From NCBI GenBank assembly GCA_039815055.1, contig JBCCAA010000017.1, positions 1-44,975 of the forward strand: a stretch of 44,975 bases of DNA, read 5' to 3'. Positions 7,957-17,022 of this stretch are shown one piece after another. Each line of letters begins with the position of its first letter. Position 1 is the stretch's first letter. Source of the DNA: UBA5336 sp039815055. GTDB taxonomy: Bacteria > Pseudomonadota > Alphaproteobacteria > Caulobacterales > Hyphomonadaceae. The position numbers were made by a program, and so were the translations under genes. A model generated the notes under the pieces. That model was given only the letters and a program-made list of their open reading frames with translations, was not told where the DNA came from and searched no databases.

Positions 7957-9210
7957 ATGACAATGCGGCGAACAGTTCTGAAGTTTGGCGGAACGTCGGT
8001 CGGCGACATTGAGCGGATCGAACGCGTCGCCCGGATCGTGGCCCACCGCGCCAGGGATGGCGACGGTCTAGCGGTGATCGTATCGGCCATGGCGGGCGAA
8101 ACCAATAAGCTTGTCGGATATGCCGATGAGATCGTCGGTGGTGAGCTGTCCGGCGATGGCTTCAACGATGAGTATGATGTGATCGTGTCATCGGGCGAGC
8201 AGGTCACGTCCGGGCTTTTGGCTCTGGCCCTGCGACGGCTCGGCCTGAAAGCGCGCAGCTGGCTGGGCTGGCAAATGCAGTTGATGACCGATGAAAGCCA
8301 CTCCAAAGCCCGAATTCTGGGCATGGAGGGATCGGCGCTACGCGACTCCATCGATGCGGGCGAGATTGCGGTGATCTCAGGCTTTCAGGGCATGACCGAT
8401 GACCGGCGGATCGCAACGCTGGGCCGGGGTGGCTCTGATACCAGCGCTGTTGGTGTCGCTGCAGCCATTGCGGCCAGCAGCTGTGACATCTACACCGACG
8501 TAGACGGGGTCTACACCACGGACCCGCGCATTGTTTCAAAAGCCCAGCGTCTGGAACGCATTTCATACGAAGAGATGCTCGAAATGGCGTCGCTGGGCGC
8601 AAAAGTGCTGCAGACCCGCTCGGTCGAGCTGGCCATGAATCATAGCGTGCCGGTGCGCGTCCTATCCAGTTTCCTGGAACCCGGGGAAGACAATCCCGGA
8701 ACACTTGTCTGTTCGGAGGAAGAGATCGTGGAAAAACAAGTCGTCAGCGGGGTCGCTTATTCGCGCGATGAAGCAAAGGTCACCCTTTATGGTGTGACGG
8801 ACGAGCCGGGTGTATCGGCCCGCATCTTCTCCCTGCTGGCAGGCGCCGGCGTGAATGTGGATATGATCGTACAGGCCAAGGCCCGCGGGGAAGGTGTCGC
8901 CAATATGGTGTTCACCTGTACAGACCGCGAAAGCCAGTTCGCCGAGGAAACACTAACCACCCATCGCGACAGCATCGGGTACGAACGCCTCGATGTCAGC
9001 CGGGATGTGGCCAAGGTCTCCATCATCGGCGTCGGGATGAAAAGTCATACGGGCGTGGCCGAAACCATGTTCCGCGCGCTTTATGAGAAAGGGATCAATA
9101 TCGACGTGATCGCGACATCAGAGATCAAGATCTCGGTCCTGATCGAGGCAGCTTACACCGAACTTGCCGTGCGCGCCCTGCATACGGCTTTCGGCCTTGA
9201 CGCTGCCTAG
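7957..9210 (+). CDS. lysC: Aspartate kinase
   Basis: 417 residues from ATG 7957, supported by GGAGAGG at 7941-7947; an in-frame GTG at 7939 overlaps that ribosome site and is unlikely. The enzyme phosphorylates aspartate, the first step towards lysine, threonine and methionine. Seen: KFGGTSVGD at residues 9-17, SSGEQVTSGLLALAL, GRGGSDTSAVGVAAA, and DVDGVYTTDPRIV, all kinase-domain motifs. Two C-terminal ACT domains follow (VTLYGVTDEPGVSARIFSLL and VSIIGVGMKSHTGVAETMF, with ATSEIKISVLI), so allosteric control by end-product amino acids is expected. ptsP starts 24 bases after the stop. Confidence 0.96.
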   Translation: MTMRRTVLKFGGTSVGDIERIERVARIVAHRARDGDGLAVIVSAMAGETNKLVGYADEIVGGELSGDGFNDEYDVIVSSGEQVTSGLLALALRRLGLKARSWLGWQMQLMTDESHSKARILGMEGSALRDSIDAGEIAVISGFQGMTDDRRIATLGRGGSDTSAVGVAAAIAASSCDIYTDVDGVYTTDPRIVSKAQRLERISYEEMLEMASLGAKVLQTRSVELAMNHSVPVRVLSSFLEPGEDNPGTLVCSEEEIVEKQVVSGVAYSRDEAKVTLYGVTDEPGVSARIFSLLAGAGVNVDMIVQAKARGEGVANMVFTCTDRESQFAEETLTTHRDSIGYERLDVSRDVAKVSIIGVGMKSHTGVAETMFRALYEKGINIDVIATSEIKISVLIEAAYTELAVRALHTAFGLDAA

Positions 9211-9234
9211 GGTCGATCGCCACATCAAACGCAG

Positions 9235-11496
9235 ATGGAAGATACATCCACCCCTCGCCTGTTGATGAACCGCCTGCGCCAGATGATGGCGCAGGGCGAA
9301 GAAGCTGGCGAACGTCTGGACCGGATTGTGACACTGGTGGCCAATACGATGGTCGCCGATGTGTGCTCGATCTATCTGCGCACCACCGATAACACGCTGG
9401 AATTGGTGGCAACGGAAGGGCTGCGCCCCGACGCCGTCTACCGCACCAAACTCGCCCTTGATGAGGGGCTGGTGGGCCAGATTGCCATGTCGGCCATGCC
9501 GCTATCGATCCAGGATGCGCCGCGTCATCCGGCCTTTTCCTATCGCCCCGAAACGGGCGAAGACCCCTATCACGCCTTTCTCGGCGTGCCCGTACTGCGC
9601 AGCGGTCGGGTGTCCGGAGTGTTGACCGTCCAGAACCGCACGTCGCGCGTTTACGGCGAAGACGAGGTGGAGACCCTGCAGACCATCGCGATGGTGATCG
9701 CGGAATTGCTGGCGAGCATGGCCGACCAGCGCGCCGCCGTGGTCAGCGGGCCGGGCACGAACGCGTCGCCTTCAACGCTACATGGCCGCGTGCTCTGCGG
9801 CGGCATCGGCATTGGTCCCGCACGGTTCCATGACCCGGTGGTCTCGCCGGCCAAGTTCTTTTCGTCCAACACAGAGACAGAGCTGGTGCGCCTGGACGCT
9901 GCGCTGACGCAGCTGCGTGTGTCGGCAGATGCCATGGTATCGATCGATGCGGGCGCCCTGATGGGGGAGCCGCAGGACGTGTTGGAAACCTATCGTCTTC
10001 TGGCCCACGACCCGGCCTGGGCCGATCGCCTGATCGAAGGCGTCCAGTCCGGCCTGACGGCAGAAGCCGCCGTTGATCGCGCGCGACGCGAACACCGCGC
10101 TCGTCTGGAAAGCGCGACCGACTCCTATCTGCGTGAACGCCTGTTTGACCTGGAAGATCTCGACAACCGCCTGTTGCGCATCCTGTCGGGTGACGGAGAC
10201 AGCGACCAGAGCGACGTTGATGGCTGTGTGGTTATTGCACGCCGTCTAGGGCCCGCTGATCTACTCGAATATCGCGGCCGAGGCCTGGTCGGCATCCTGA
10301 TCGAGGAGGCGTCGGTGTCATCCCATGCGGCCATCGTGGCGCGCGCTCTGGAAATTCCAACCCTCGGCAATTTGCCCGGCCTGACCACGTCGCTTGAAGA
10401 TGGCGACTCGATCGTCGTCGATGCCGAAGAAGGACACGCCCATTTGCGCGCGGACGATAAGCTGGTCGGCGCATTCGGCCAACGGATCGCCCTGCGCAGC
10501 GAACGCCGCGAAGCCTATCGCGCCGTACGGGACCTACCAGCCAAATCCATGGACGGGGTGGAAATTCGCCTGATGGTGAATGCGGGCCTCGCGCTCGATC
10601 TCGACATGGTCAGCGAGACCGGCGCCGATGGGGTTGGCCTCTTCCGCACCGAGTTTCAGTTCCTTGTGTCGGAAACCTTGCCAAGGCTGGGCGAACAGAT
10701 CTCGCTCTATGAGGACGTGCTTCAACGTGCGGGCGACAAGTCCGTCATCTTCCGAACGGTGGACCTGGGCGGCGACAAGATGCTGCCAAATCTTAATCGC
10801 GAGCGCGAAGAAAACCCGGCGCTTGGCTGGCGCTCGCTTCGGTTTGCTCTGGACACGCGCGGCCTGTTTCGGCGCCAGTTGAGGGCGCTCATCCGCGCCG
10901 CGTCCGGCCAGCCTTTGTCTGTCATGTTTCCCATGGTGACGGTGGCCGATGAGTTCTTCCAGGCCAAGGCGATGCTCGACGCCGAACTGGAATGGAGCAC
11001 GGCGCGCGGCCACACGCCTCCCTCGACCTTGAGTGTCGGCGCCATGCTGGAAGCCCCCTCCATGGGGTTTGCGATTCCAGAGCTCACAGGACAGGCGGAC
11101 TTCATTTCAATCGGCACCAATGACCTGATGCAGTTCTTTTTTGCCGCCGACAGAATGACGCCGGCTGTCTCGGATCGCTACGATATCGTCTCTCGTCCGG
11201 CCCTGAGATTCCTGAAGCAGGTGTCTGAAACCTGCGGCGTCCATGAGATGCCATTGTCGGTCTGCGGGGAAGCCAGCGGCGATCCGGTGCAAGCTTTGTG
11301 TCTTGCAGCGCTTGGGTTCCGGCAGCTTTCCATGCCCGCCTCCCAGATCGGCCCGGTTAAACAGGCCGTACGGTCGGTTCATATTGGTAAACTCAGGCAC
11401 GGTCTTTGCAAACGTCTGGAAAGCCGTGGCACCGACCTTCGTAAGGAAATATTAGCCTTGTTCGACGATCTTGGAGTAGATGCCACACTCAATTGA
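9235..11496 (+). CDS. ptsP: PtsP, nitrogen-PTS enzyme I (EI-Ntr) with GAF domain
   Basis: 753 residues. EI-Ntr takes phosphate from phosphoenolpyruvate and passes it to NPr in the nitrogen-related PTS, a signalling chain. Domains in order: GAF sensor at about 20-165 (LELVATEGL, VGQIAMSAMPL, HAFLGVPVL), the PEP-utiliser N-terminal helical domain at about 175-310, the swivelling phosphohistidine domain with the active His364 in SVSSHAAIVARAL, and the TIM-barrel PEP-binding domain with GLFRTEFQFL, DLGGDKML, SIGTNDLMQFFFAADR and the catalytic Cys677 in SVCGEASGDP. The GAF domain separates it from the sugar-PTS EI. Placement directly behind lysC is common in alphaproteobacteria. No strong ribosome site precedes the ATG, so coupling to lysC translation is possible. 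Confidence 0.95.
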   Translation: MEDTSTPRLLMNRLRQMMAQGEEAGERLDRIVTLVANTMVADVCSIYLRTTDNTLELVATEGLRPDAVYRTKLALDEGLVGQIAMSAMPLSIQDAPRHPAFSYRPETGEDPYHAFLGVPVLRSGRVSGVLTVQNRTSRVYGEDEVETLQTIAMVIAELLASMADQRAAVVSGPGTNASPSTLHGRVLCGGIGIGPARFHDPVVSPAKFFSSNTETELVRLDAALTQLRVSADAMVSIDAGALMGEPQDVLETYRLLAHDPAWADRLIEGVQSGLTAEAAVDRARREHRARLESATDSYLRERLFDLEDLDNRLLRILSGDGDSDQSDVDGCVVIARRLGPADLLEYRGRGLVGILIEEASVSSHAAIVARALEIPTLGNLPGLTTSLEDGDSIVVDAEEGHAHLRADDKLVGAFGQRIALRSERREAYRAVRDLPAKSMDGVEIRLMVNAGLALDLDMVSETGADGVGLFRTEFQFLVSETLPRLGEQISLYEDVLQRAGDKSVIFRTVDLGGDKMLPNLNREREENPALGWRSLRFALDTRGLFRRQLRALIRAASGQPLSVMFPMVTVADEFFQAKAMLDAELEWSTARGHTPPSTLSVGAMLEAPSMGFAIPELTGQADFISIGTNDLMQFFFAADRMTPAVSDRYDIVSRPALRFLKQVSETCGVHEMPLSVCGEASGDPVQALCLAALGFRQLSMPASQIGPVKQAVRSVHIGKLRHGLCKRLESRGTDLRKEILALFDDLGVDATLN

Positions 11497-11603
11497 TTAT
11501 GGTCGGTTGATCGTTTAAAAAGCCGATAGGGCTCAGGGCATTAAAGTGACGCAGATACCGCGTCGACAGAGGAAGTTACCGCAGTAGCGGTAGAGCGTGG
11601 CGC

Positions 11604-12530
11604 ATGTCTGACGAGACCCATCTGCCCAGAATGGCACCTAGTGGCCCGGACCTGCCCCCTGAAATTGCTGAGGGTACCGACCGTACATCCGGCAAAACAC
11701 CGGTGTCTCCGGATGCTCAATTCGAAGCGCTGTTGAAGAACGATCCGGACCTGGTCGTGGGCCAAGCCCTGCGCCAGGTGCGCGAAACAGTCGGCCTGGA
11801 GCTGGCCGAGATCGCGAAAGACATACGGATCGGCGAGAAATACCTCATGGCGATCGAACGGATGGAACCGAATACGCTTCCATCTGGCTATTTAGGCCCG
11901 TATTTGGGCGCTTATTGCGGCCGCATTGGCCTGGATCGCAACATTGTCGTGCCCGCCTATACCGGCGACACAGGCACGGTCGACACGATCAACGCGCCGG
12001 AGACGATCCCATTTCTTGAAACGCCAAAACGCGCCAAATGGGTGGTCCCGGCCTTTGCCGCCGCCGCGCTGGTCGCGGTGGGAGGGCTGTCGACCGCTGT
12101 GATGGTCATGACCAAGCCCAACCCGGCGGTCGCTGAAGTGGCCTCGCGCAGTGCGCCGCTGAATGGCGCACGCGAAAGCCTGTTTGCCGAAACATCACTG
12201 CCGGAACGCGTTGAAATCGAACGCCTGCCCCTCACGCTCCATGCTGTTCGCGATGGCTGGATTGAAGTGCGCGGCGCAGACGGCACGATTTTTCGCTCGC
12301 GCGTCATGCGCTCTGGTGAAACCTACATTCCCCGCCTCGGCGCCGGATGGACTGTCTCGGCCCGCGATGGCGGCGCGTTTGAGTGGCATCTAGGCGATAT
12401 CGGCGTCGGACCGCTTGGCCCCGATGGCACGCCGGTCTTCACATCCAGCGTTGATACAGCCGCCGCCAAGGCCGCTGATACGGCAGCACCCGCAATGGCC
12501 GCGGCAGGAAACGGACAACCTTCGCGCTGA
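11604..12530 (+). CDS. RodZ-like helix-turn-helix membrane protein
   Basis: 308 residues. A disordered N-terminus of about 45 residues precedes a Cro/C1-like helix-turn-helix domain (about 50-115) with LRQVRETVGLELAEIAKD and GEKYLMAIERMEPNTLPSGYLGPYL split across it. The latter is the hallmark of the RodZ HTH_25 domain. A single transmembrane helix lies at about 146-168 (WVVPAFAAAALVAVGGLSTA), and the periplasmic DUF4115 part includes LHAVRDGWIEVRGADGTIF and RSRVMRSGETY. RodZ links the MreB cytoskeleton to the membrane in rod-shaped cells. The next gene is ispG, the same neighbour as rodZ in E. coli, which supports the call. Some alphaproteobacterial homologues are annotated only as HTH-domain proteins. 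Confidence 0.85.
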   Translation: MSDETHLPRMAPSGPDLPPEIAEGTDRTSGKTPVSPDAQFEALLKNDPDLVVGQALRQVRETVGLELAEIAKDIRIGEKYLMAIERMEPNTLPSGYLGPYLGAYCGRIGLDRNIVVPAYTGDTGTVDTINAPETIPFLETPKRAKWVVPAFAAAALVAVGGLSTAVMVMTKPNPAVAEVASRSAPLNGARESLFAETSLPERVEIERLPLTLHAVRDGWIEVRGADGTIFRSRVMRSGETYIPRLGAGWTVSARDGGAFEWHLGDIGVGPLGPDGTPVFTSSVDTAAAKAADTAAPAMAAAGNGQPSR

Positions 12531-12612
12531 TTTGCCCGTGCAGCGGGTCTTTACCTTGCCGCAAACCAATCGCATGTAGGTGAAGGTGAGCGCGGCAAAA
12601 AGGCTTGGGCCC

Positions 12613-13734
12613 ATGACCCACAATCCGATCCGTCCCTGGCGAAATATTGAGCGCCGCAAATCGCGCAAGATATGCGTCGGCAACGTTGAGGTGGGCGGGG
12701 ATGCGCCCATCGCCGTCCAGTCGATGACCAATACGCCGACCGAAGATGCCGCTGCCACGCTGGACCAGATCCGCGCTCTGGAAGAGGCCGGCGCCGACAT
12801 TGTGCGCGTGTCATGCCCGACGGAAGACTCCACCTCGGCGATGCCTACCATTTGCCGTGAGGCAAATGTGCCCATCGTGGCCGACATCCATTTCCACTAT
12901 AAACGCGGGATCGAGGCGGCTGAGGCTGGCGCGGCGTGCCTCCGCATCAATCCAGGCAATATCGGCAGCCAAGACCGCGTCAAAGACGTCGTCAGCGCAG
13001 CGCGCAACAATGGGTGTTCAATCCGTATCGGCGTCAACGGTGGCAGCCTGGAGCGCCACTTGCTTGAGAAGTATGGCGAGCCCTGCCCCGATGCGATGGT
13101 TGAAAGCGCGCTGGACCATGCCCGCATCCTCGATGATCTCGATTTCCACGAGTATAAGATCAGCGTCAAAGCCTCAGACATGTTCCTCACCGTGGCGGCC
13201 TACCAACAGTTGGCAGACGCGACGGACGCGCCTCTGCACCTGGGCATCACCGAAGCGGGCGGCCTGCGCACCGGCACGGTGAAATCCTCCATCGGCATGG
13301 GCAACCTGTTGTGGATGGGCATTGGCGACACGATCCGCGTGTCGCTGTCGGCAGACCCGGTTGAGGAGATCAAGGTCGGCTATGAGATGCTGAAATCGCT
13401 CGGTCTACGCACCCGCGGCGTCAACATCGTCGCCTGCCCGTCCTGTGCGCGCCAGGGCTTTGACGTGATCAAGACGGTCGAGACGCTTGAGCATCGCCTT
13501 GCGCACATTTCAGAGCCGATTTCGCTGTCGATCATCGGCTGCGTCGTCAACGGCCCCGGTGAAGCGTCCCTCACCGATATGGGCTTCACCGGCGGCGGCA
13601 AGGATGCCGGCATGATGTACATGGCCGGCGCCCCCAGCCACAAAGTCTCCAATGCCGATATGATCGACCACATCGTTGAACAGGTGGAAGCCAAGGCGGA
13701 CGCGCTGCGCGCGGCGAAGCTTGCGGCGGAGTAG
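12613..13734 (+). CDS. ispG: 4-hydroxy-3-methylbut-2-enyl diphosphate synthase (flavodoxin-dependent)
   Basis: 373 residues from ATG 12613; a start at 12580 is possible but would add residues unlike the family, and a short purine-rich AAAAGG run lies in front of 12613. IspG is an Fe-S enzyme of the non-mevalonate isoprenoid pathway that reduces MEcPP to HMBPP. Seen: IAVQSMTNTPTEDAAATL, ADIVRVSCPTEDS, PIVADIHFHYK, LRINPGNIG, SDMFLTVAAYQQLA, and GLRTGTVKSSIGMGNLL. The [4Fe-4S] ligands are Cys275 and Cys278 in CPSCARQGFD and Cys310 in GCVVNGPGEA, with Glu317 as the fourth ligand. It follows the RodZ-like gene by 82 bases. Confidence 0.96.
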   Translation: MTHNPIRPWRNIERRKSRKICVGNVEVGGDAPIAVQSMTNTPTEDAAATLDQIRALEEAGADIVRVSCPTEDSTSAMPTICREANVPIVADIHFHYKRGIEAAEAGAACLRINPGNIGSQDRVKDVVSAARNNGCSIRIGVNGGSLERHLLEKYGEPCPDAMVESALDHARILDDLDFHEYKISVKASDMFLTVAAYQQLADATDAPLHLGITEAGGLRTGTVKSSIGMGNLLWMGIGDTIRVSLSADPVEEIKVGYEMLKSLGLRTRGVNIVACPSCARQGFDVIKTVETLEHRLAHISEPISLSIIGCVVNGPGEASLTDMGFTGGGKDAGMMYMAGAPSHKVSNADMIDHIVEQVEAKADALRAAKLAAE

Positions 13735-13924
13735 GTTTGCCGCGACACTTTTGCCCGGGCCAGGACTCTCCGTTGGCGAGCAGCGCGGCGTAGTCTTCCG
13801 CTGAGATCAGCCCGCCACTGTCATGATCTTGTACCCACCATCTGATCGACGCGAACATTTTACCATGGCATAGCCTGCCGGAGAAATAAGAGACGCCGCG
13901 AGTGGCGCGATTGTGAGGTGCCAA

Positions 13925-15124
13925 ATGAAACGCATATTGATGATCGCAGGCGTGCTCGCCCTGATTTTTGGCGCGGTTTGGTGGAGCATCGGGTCTGATT
14001 GGCGCCGACTTCTGACCAGCCCACCCACGGACAGCGATGTCCTGTTCTGGAGCCAGTCCCAGCGCGAAGCCGGCTTCCGAATGATGGACCGCTTGCCCTT
14101 CATGGTCCAAACCCGCGCTATTCCTGCCGGCGATGTTGTGGCCCCGCTCACCGTTGGCCAGCCGCTCGAACTCGGTATGGATGTCAATACCTACATGGCC
14201 GAGCAGAACCATGCGTCCCTGGTGATCCTGCAGGACGGCAATCTTCGCCTGGAAGCCTATGGTCTGGATTTCACAGAAGACGGCCGCTGGACCAGCTTTT
14301 CCGTGGCAAAATCGCTGACCTCCACTCTGGTCGGCGCGGCCATCAAGGACGGCTATATCCAAAGCCTCGATGCCGATGTCACCGACTATATCGAAGGGCT
14401 GAAAGGTTCGTCCTATGACGGTGTCACGGTGGCGCAATTGCTGTCAATGAGCTCCGGCGTTGCGTGGAATGAAGACTATTCCGACCCGCAATCGGATGTG
14501 GCCCTGTTTAGCACCCATGAAAGCGATGACGGCCTGCCACCGGTGGTCAGCTATATGTCAAAGCTCGGCCGCGCGCATCCGGCCGGCAAGGTCTGGAATT
14601 ACTCCACAGGTGAAACCAATCTCATCGGCATCCTGGTCAGCGAGGCGACGGGCAAACCGCTGGCCGACTATCTCGCTGAGACCATTTGGGGCCCTTATGG
14701 CATGGAGCAGGACGCGACATGGCTGCTGACCCCGGACGGGCGCGAGATCAGCGGTTGTTGTATCCAGGCGGCCACGCGCGACTTTGCCCGTTTCGGCCAG
14801 TTCATCCTGGAAGGCGCGATCATCGACGGTCAGTCCGTTGTGCCCAACGGGTGGCTGGACACCGCCACGTTGAGCCAGATCGAGACCCCGTTCCGGGGCG
14901 AAGGCTATGGCTACCAGTGGTGGACCTATGATGATGGCACGTTCGCCGCGCGCGGCATTTTCGGCCAGGGCATCTTCATTGACCGCGAGCGGAACCTCGT
15001 CGTTGCCATGAACAGCAACTGGACGACAGCCCTGGGCGCTGAAGGCGGCGAACGCGGCGACAGGGAAGCGTTCTATCGCAAGGTGCAGGCTGTCATTGAT
15101 GCGGAGACGGCTGGTGCGTCGTGA
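13925..15124 (+). CDS. Secreted/membrane-anchored serine hydrolase of the beta-lactamase-like fold
   Basis: 399 residues from ATG 13925, with GAGG at 13915-13918 as the ribosome site; the GTG at 13913 overlaps that site. An N-terminal hydrophobic segment (ILMIAGVLALIFGAVWW) is a signal anchor. The penicillin-binding/class C-type catalytic domain has the nucleophile Ser126 and Lys129 in SVAKS, then VAQLLSMSSGVAWNEDY, and Tyr226 in WNYSTGETNLIG in place of the class C Y-x-N. This YSTGETN form is closer to the 6-aminohexanoate-dimer hydrolase/esterase branch (COG1680) than to true beta-lactamases, so antibiotic resistance should not be assumed. Substrate unknown. It stands alone and is convergent with the VWA gene 54 bases away. 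Confidence 0.85.
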   Translation: MKRILMIAGVLALIFGAVWWSIGSDWRRLLTSPPTDSDVLFWSQSQREAGFRMMDRLPFMVQTRAIPAGDVVAPLTVGQPLELGMDVNTYMAEQNHASLVILQDGNLRLEAYGLDFTEDGRWTSFSVAKSLTSTLVGAAIKDGYIQSLDADVTDYIEGLKGSSYDGVTVAQLLSMSSGVAWNEDYSDPQSDVALFSTHESDDGLPPVVSYMSKLGRAHPAGKVWNYSTGETNLIGILVSEATGKPLADYLAETIWGPYGMEQDATWLLTPDGREISGCCIQAATRDFARFGQFILEGAIIDGQSVVPNGWLDTATLSQIETPFRGEGYGYQWWTYDDGTFAARGIFGQGIFIDRERNLVVAMNSNWTTALGAEGGERGDREAFYRKVQAVIDAETAGAS

Positions 15125-15178
15125 ACCACCTGCCCGGGCATAACCCCGCGAAGTAGATGGACGGCGTCATCCGCTCTG

Positions 15179-16909
15179 CTAATACGGCGCGCCGCTACCT
15201 TCACGCTCCAGCCGGGCCTGGTCAGCGGCGGTTTTCGCCAATCGAGCAAGCGTGATGAATTCTGCGCGGTAGCCGAATTCATCCTCACCCTTGGCTGATT
15301 GGGCCAGATCGATCACCACATCGAAATTGTAGTCTGACGCCGTATACGGGTCACCGCGCAAGAGCTGGCCATAGCCCGCCACGGCGGTGGCGAACCGCGC
15401 CCACGATGGGGCTTCGCCTATGCTCTCAACCTGATCTGACAAGGTAATCGGACGGGTGATCAGCGTCGACTCATCGGCGCCCGGCGCTTTTTCACGCAGC
15501 TTCAGGAAGGCGAACTCGTCGTTCATGCCCTCTGGCGTCTCGACGGGGGTGTAGCGGCTCTCATCGATCAGTCCGGCATCGGAGCCGACCTGCACGATCT
15601 CATAGATCGCCGTCACCGATGTGCCCGCACCAATATCGCCGGCATCGACGGCGTCATTGTTGAAATCCTCGCGGTTCAGCATGCGGGTCTCATATCCAAT
15701 CAGGCGGTATTCCGCGACGCGGGCCGGGTTGAACTCAACCTGGATTTTCACATCATCGGCGATGGGAAACAGATTGCCCGTCAGATCATCATTGAGGATC
15801 TTCCGTGCCTCATTCAGCGTGTCGACATAGCTTGCCATGCCATTGCCAGTTTGGGCGATTTTCTGCATCAGCGCGTCATTGTAATTGCCCTCACCAAAGC
15901 CAAGCACCGAGAGATAAATCCCCGTGTCACGCTTGCGGGAGACGAAATCCTCCAGCCGTTCGGGATCGGAAATGCCGACATTGAAATCACCATCGGTGAG
16001 CAACATGACGCGGTTTACGCCGTTTTCGTTGAAGTTTTGCTCAGCCAGGCTGTAGGCAAGGCGCAGACCTTCGCCGCCGGCGGTTGAGCCACCGGCATTC
16101 AAGTTTTCAAACGCCGCCAGTATCTTGCCCTTGTTTTCAGAGGTTGCCCGCGTCGGCGACAACACTTCTCCCGCCGCGCCAGCATAAACAGCGATGGAAA
16201 CACTGTCCTGCTCCGTCATCTGATCGACCAGCATTCCAATGGCTTTTTTCGCCAGAGGCAGCTTGTTCTCGGCGCGCATGGAGCCGGAAACGTCGATGAG
16301 CAGAGTTAGGTTCAGCGGCGGGCGATCTTCCAGTTCAATGTCATAGCCCTGGATGCCGATCTGCATCAGGTCACGGCCCTCTGCCCATGGGCTGGGCGCG
16401 ATATTGACGTTCATGGAGAATGTTTCATCCTCGCCGTCCGGCATCGGATAGGTGTAATCAAAGTAGTTGATGAGCTCTTCGATCCGTACGGCATCCTTGG
16501 GCGGCAAGGTCCCATTATTCAGATAACGCCGCGCCACAGCATAGCTGGCCGTATCCACATCGATAGAGAAGGTGCTGACCGGCTCTTCGGAGACAAGTTT
16601 GACCGGGTTGATCTCCACGTCCTCATATCGCTCACGGTCAATATCGCCGGGCATAGGCTGGGGCACCATTTGCGGCGGGGTCATGCCGACCATCGGCGCA
16701 GCCCGAAACGCCATATCGGCCATCGCGCCCGATTCCTGCGCAGCAAGTGGCTGAGGTGGAGGAGGCGGCGGCGGTGGGGGTGCGGGCGGCGCAGTCACAT
16801 CGGTCACTTCCGCCGGTTCGCCCTCATAGACTTCATTCGGGTCTTCGCAGGCGGCAAGGATGGCGAGGCTGGCGGCGCCGGCCATTAAAAACGCGATACG
16901 GTGTTTCAT
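15179..16909 (-). CDS. VWA-domain lipoprotein (YfbK-like, DUF3520 C-terminus)
   Basis: 576 residues from ATG 16909; an earlier in-frame start would put charged residues before the signal peptide. MKHRIAFLMAGAASLAILAAC is a lipoprotein signal with lipobox LAAC (Cys21). A proline run of about a dozen residues follows near 41-54, a likely extended linker. PVSTFSIDVDTASYAVARRY is the family's pre-VWA domain. The von Willebrand A domain has an intact metal-ion-dependent adhesion site, D206-x-S208-x-S210 in LLIDVSGSMRAENKL, and LLTDGDFNVGISD. The C-terminal part (NPARVAEYRLIGYETRML, then FGYRAEFITLARLAK) matches DUF3520. Members are thought to mediate metal-dependent protein contacts at the cell surface; the partner is unknown. 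It lies downstream of the DUF885 lipoprotein gene on the same strand. Confidence 0.88.
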   Translation of the reverse strand: MKHRIAFLMAGAASLAILAACEDPNEVYEGEPAEVTDVTAPPAPPPPPPPPPQPLAAQESGAMADMAFRAAPMVGMTPPQMVPQPMPGDIDRERYEDVEINPVKLVSEEPVSTFSIDVDTASYAVARRYLNNGTLPPKDAVRIEELINYFDYTYPMPDGEDETFSMNVNIAPSPWAEGRDLMQIGIQGYDIELEDRPPLNLTLLIDVSGSMRAENKLPLAKKAIGMLVDQMTEQDSVSIAVYAGAAGEVLSPTRATSENKGKILAAFENLNAGGSTAGGEGLRLAYSLAEQNFNENGVNRVMLLTDGDFNVGISDPERLEDFVSRKRDTGIYLSVLGFGEGNYNDALMQKIAQTGNGMASYVDTLNEARKILNDDLTGNLFPIADDVKIQVEFNPARVAEYRLIGYETRMLNREDFNNDAVDAGDIGAGTSVTAIYEIVQVGSDAGLIDESRYTPVETPEGMNDEFAFLKLREKAPGADESTLITRPITLSDQVESIGEAPSWARFATAVAGYGQLLRGDPYTASDYNFDVVIDLAQSAKGEDEFGYRAEFITLARLAKTAADQARLEREGSGAPY

Positions 16910-17022
16910 CGGTGGTCTCCCCGGAGCATGGTCCATTGCTCGGGAGAAAGCCTGTCCAATCTGTCATCAATGGGGCGGGGCCGGGGCGATTGAATGCCGT
17001 TTGGGGCCATCTGGCAGCAGAG

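Noticed and set aside
13740..13858. Minus-strand frame starting MFASIRWWVQDHDSGG in the ispG-hydrolase gap
   Set aside because: It reads protein-like for about 40 codons but runs antisense into the 3' end of ispG, has no clear ribosome site and matches no family. Possibly a gene remnant, not supportable as a gene.
13925..15124. Antibiotic-resistance beta-lactamase
   Set aside because: SVAK and a Tyr are present, but the YSTGETN motif and overall sequence fit the esterase/6-aminohexanoate-hydrolase-like branch; resistance cannot be supported.
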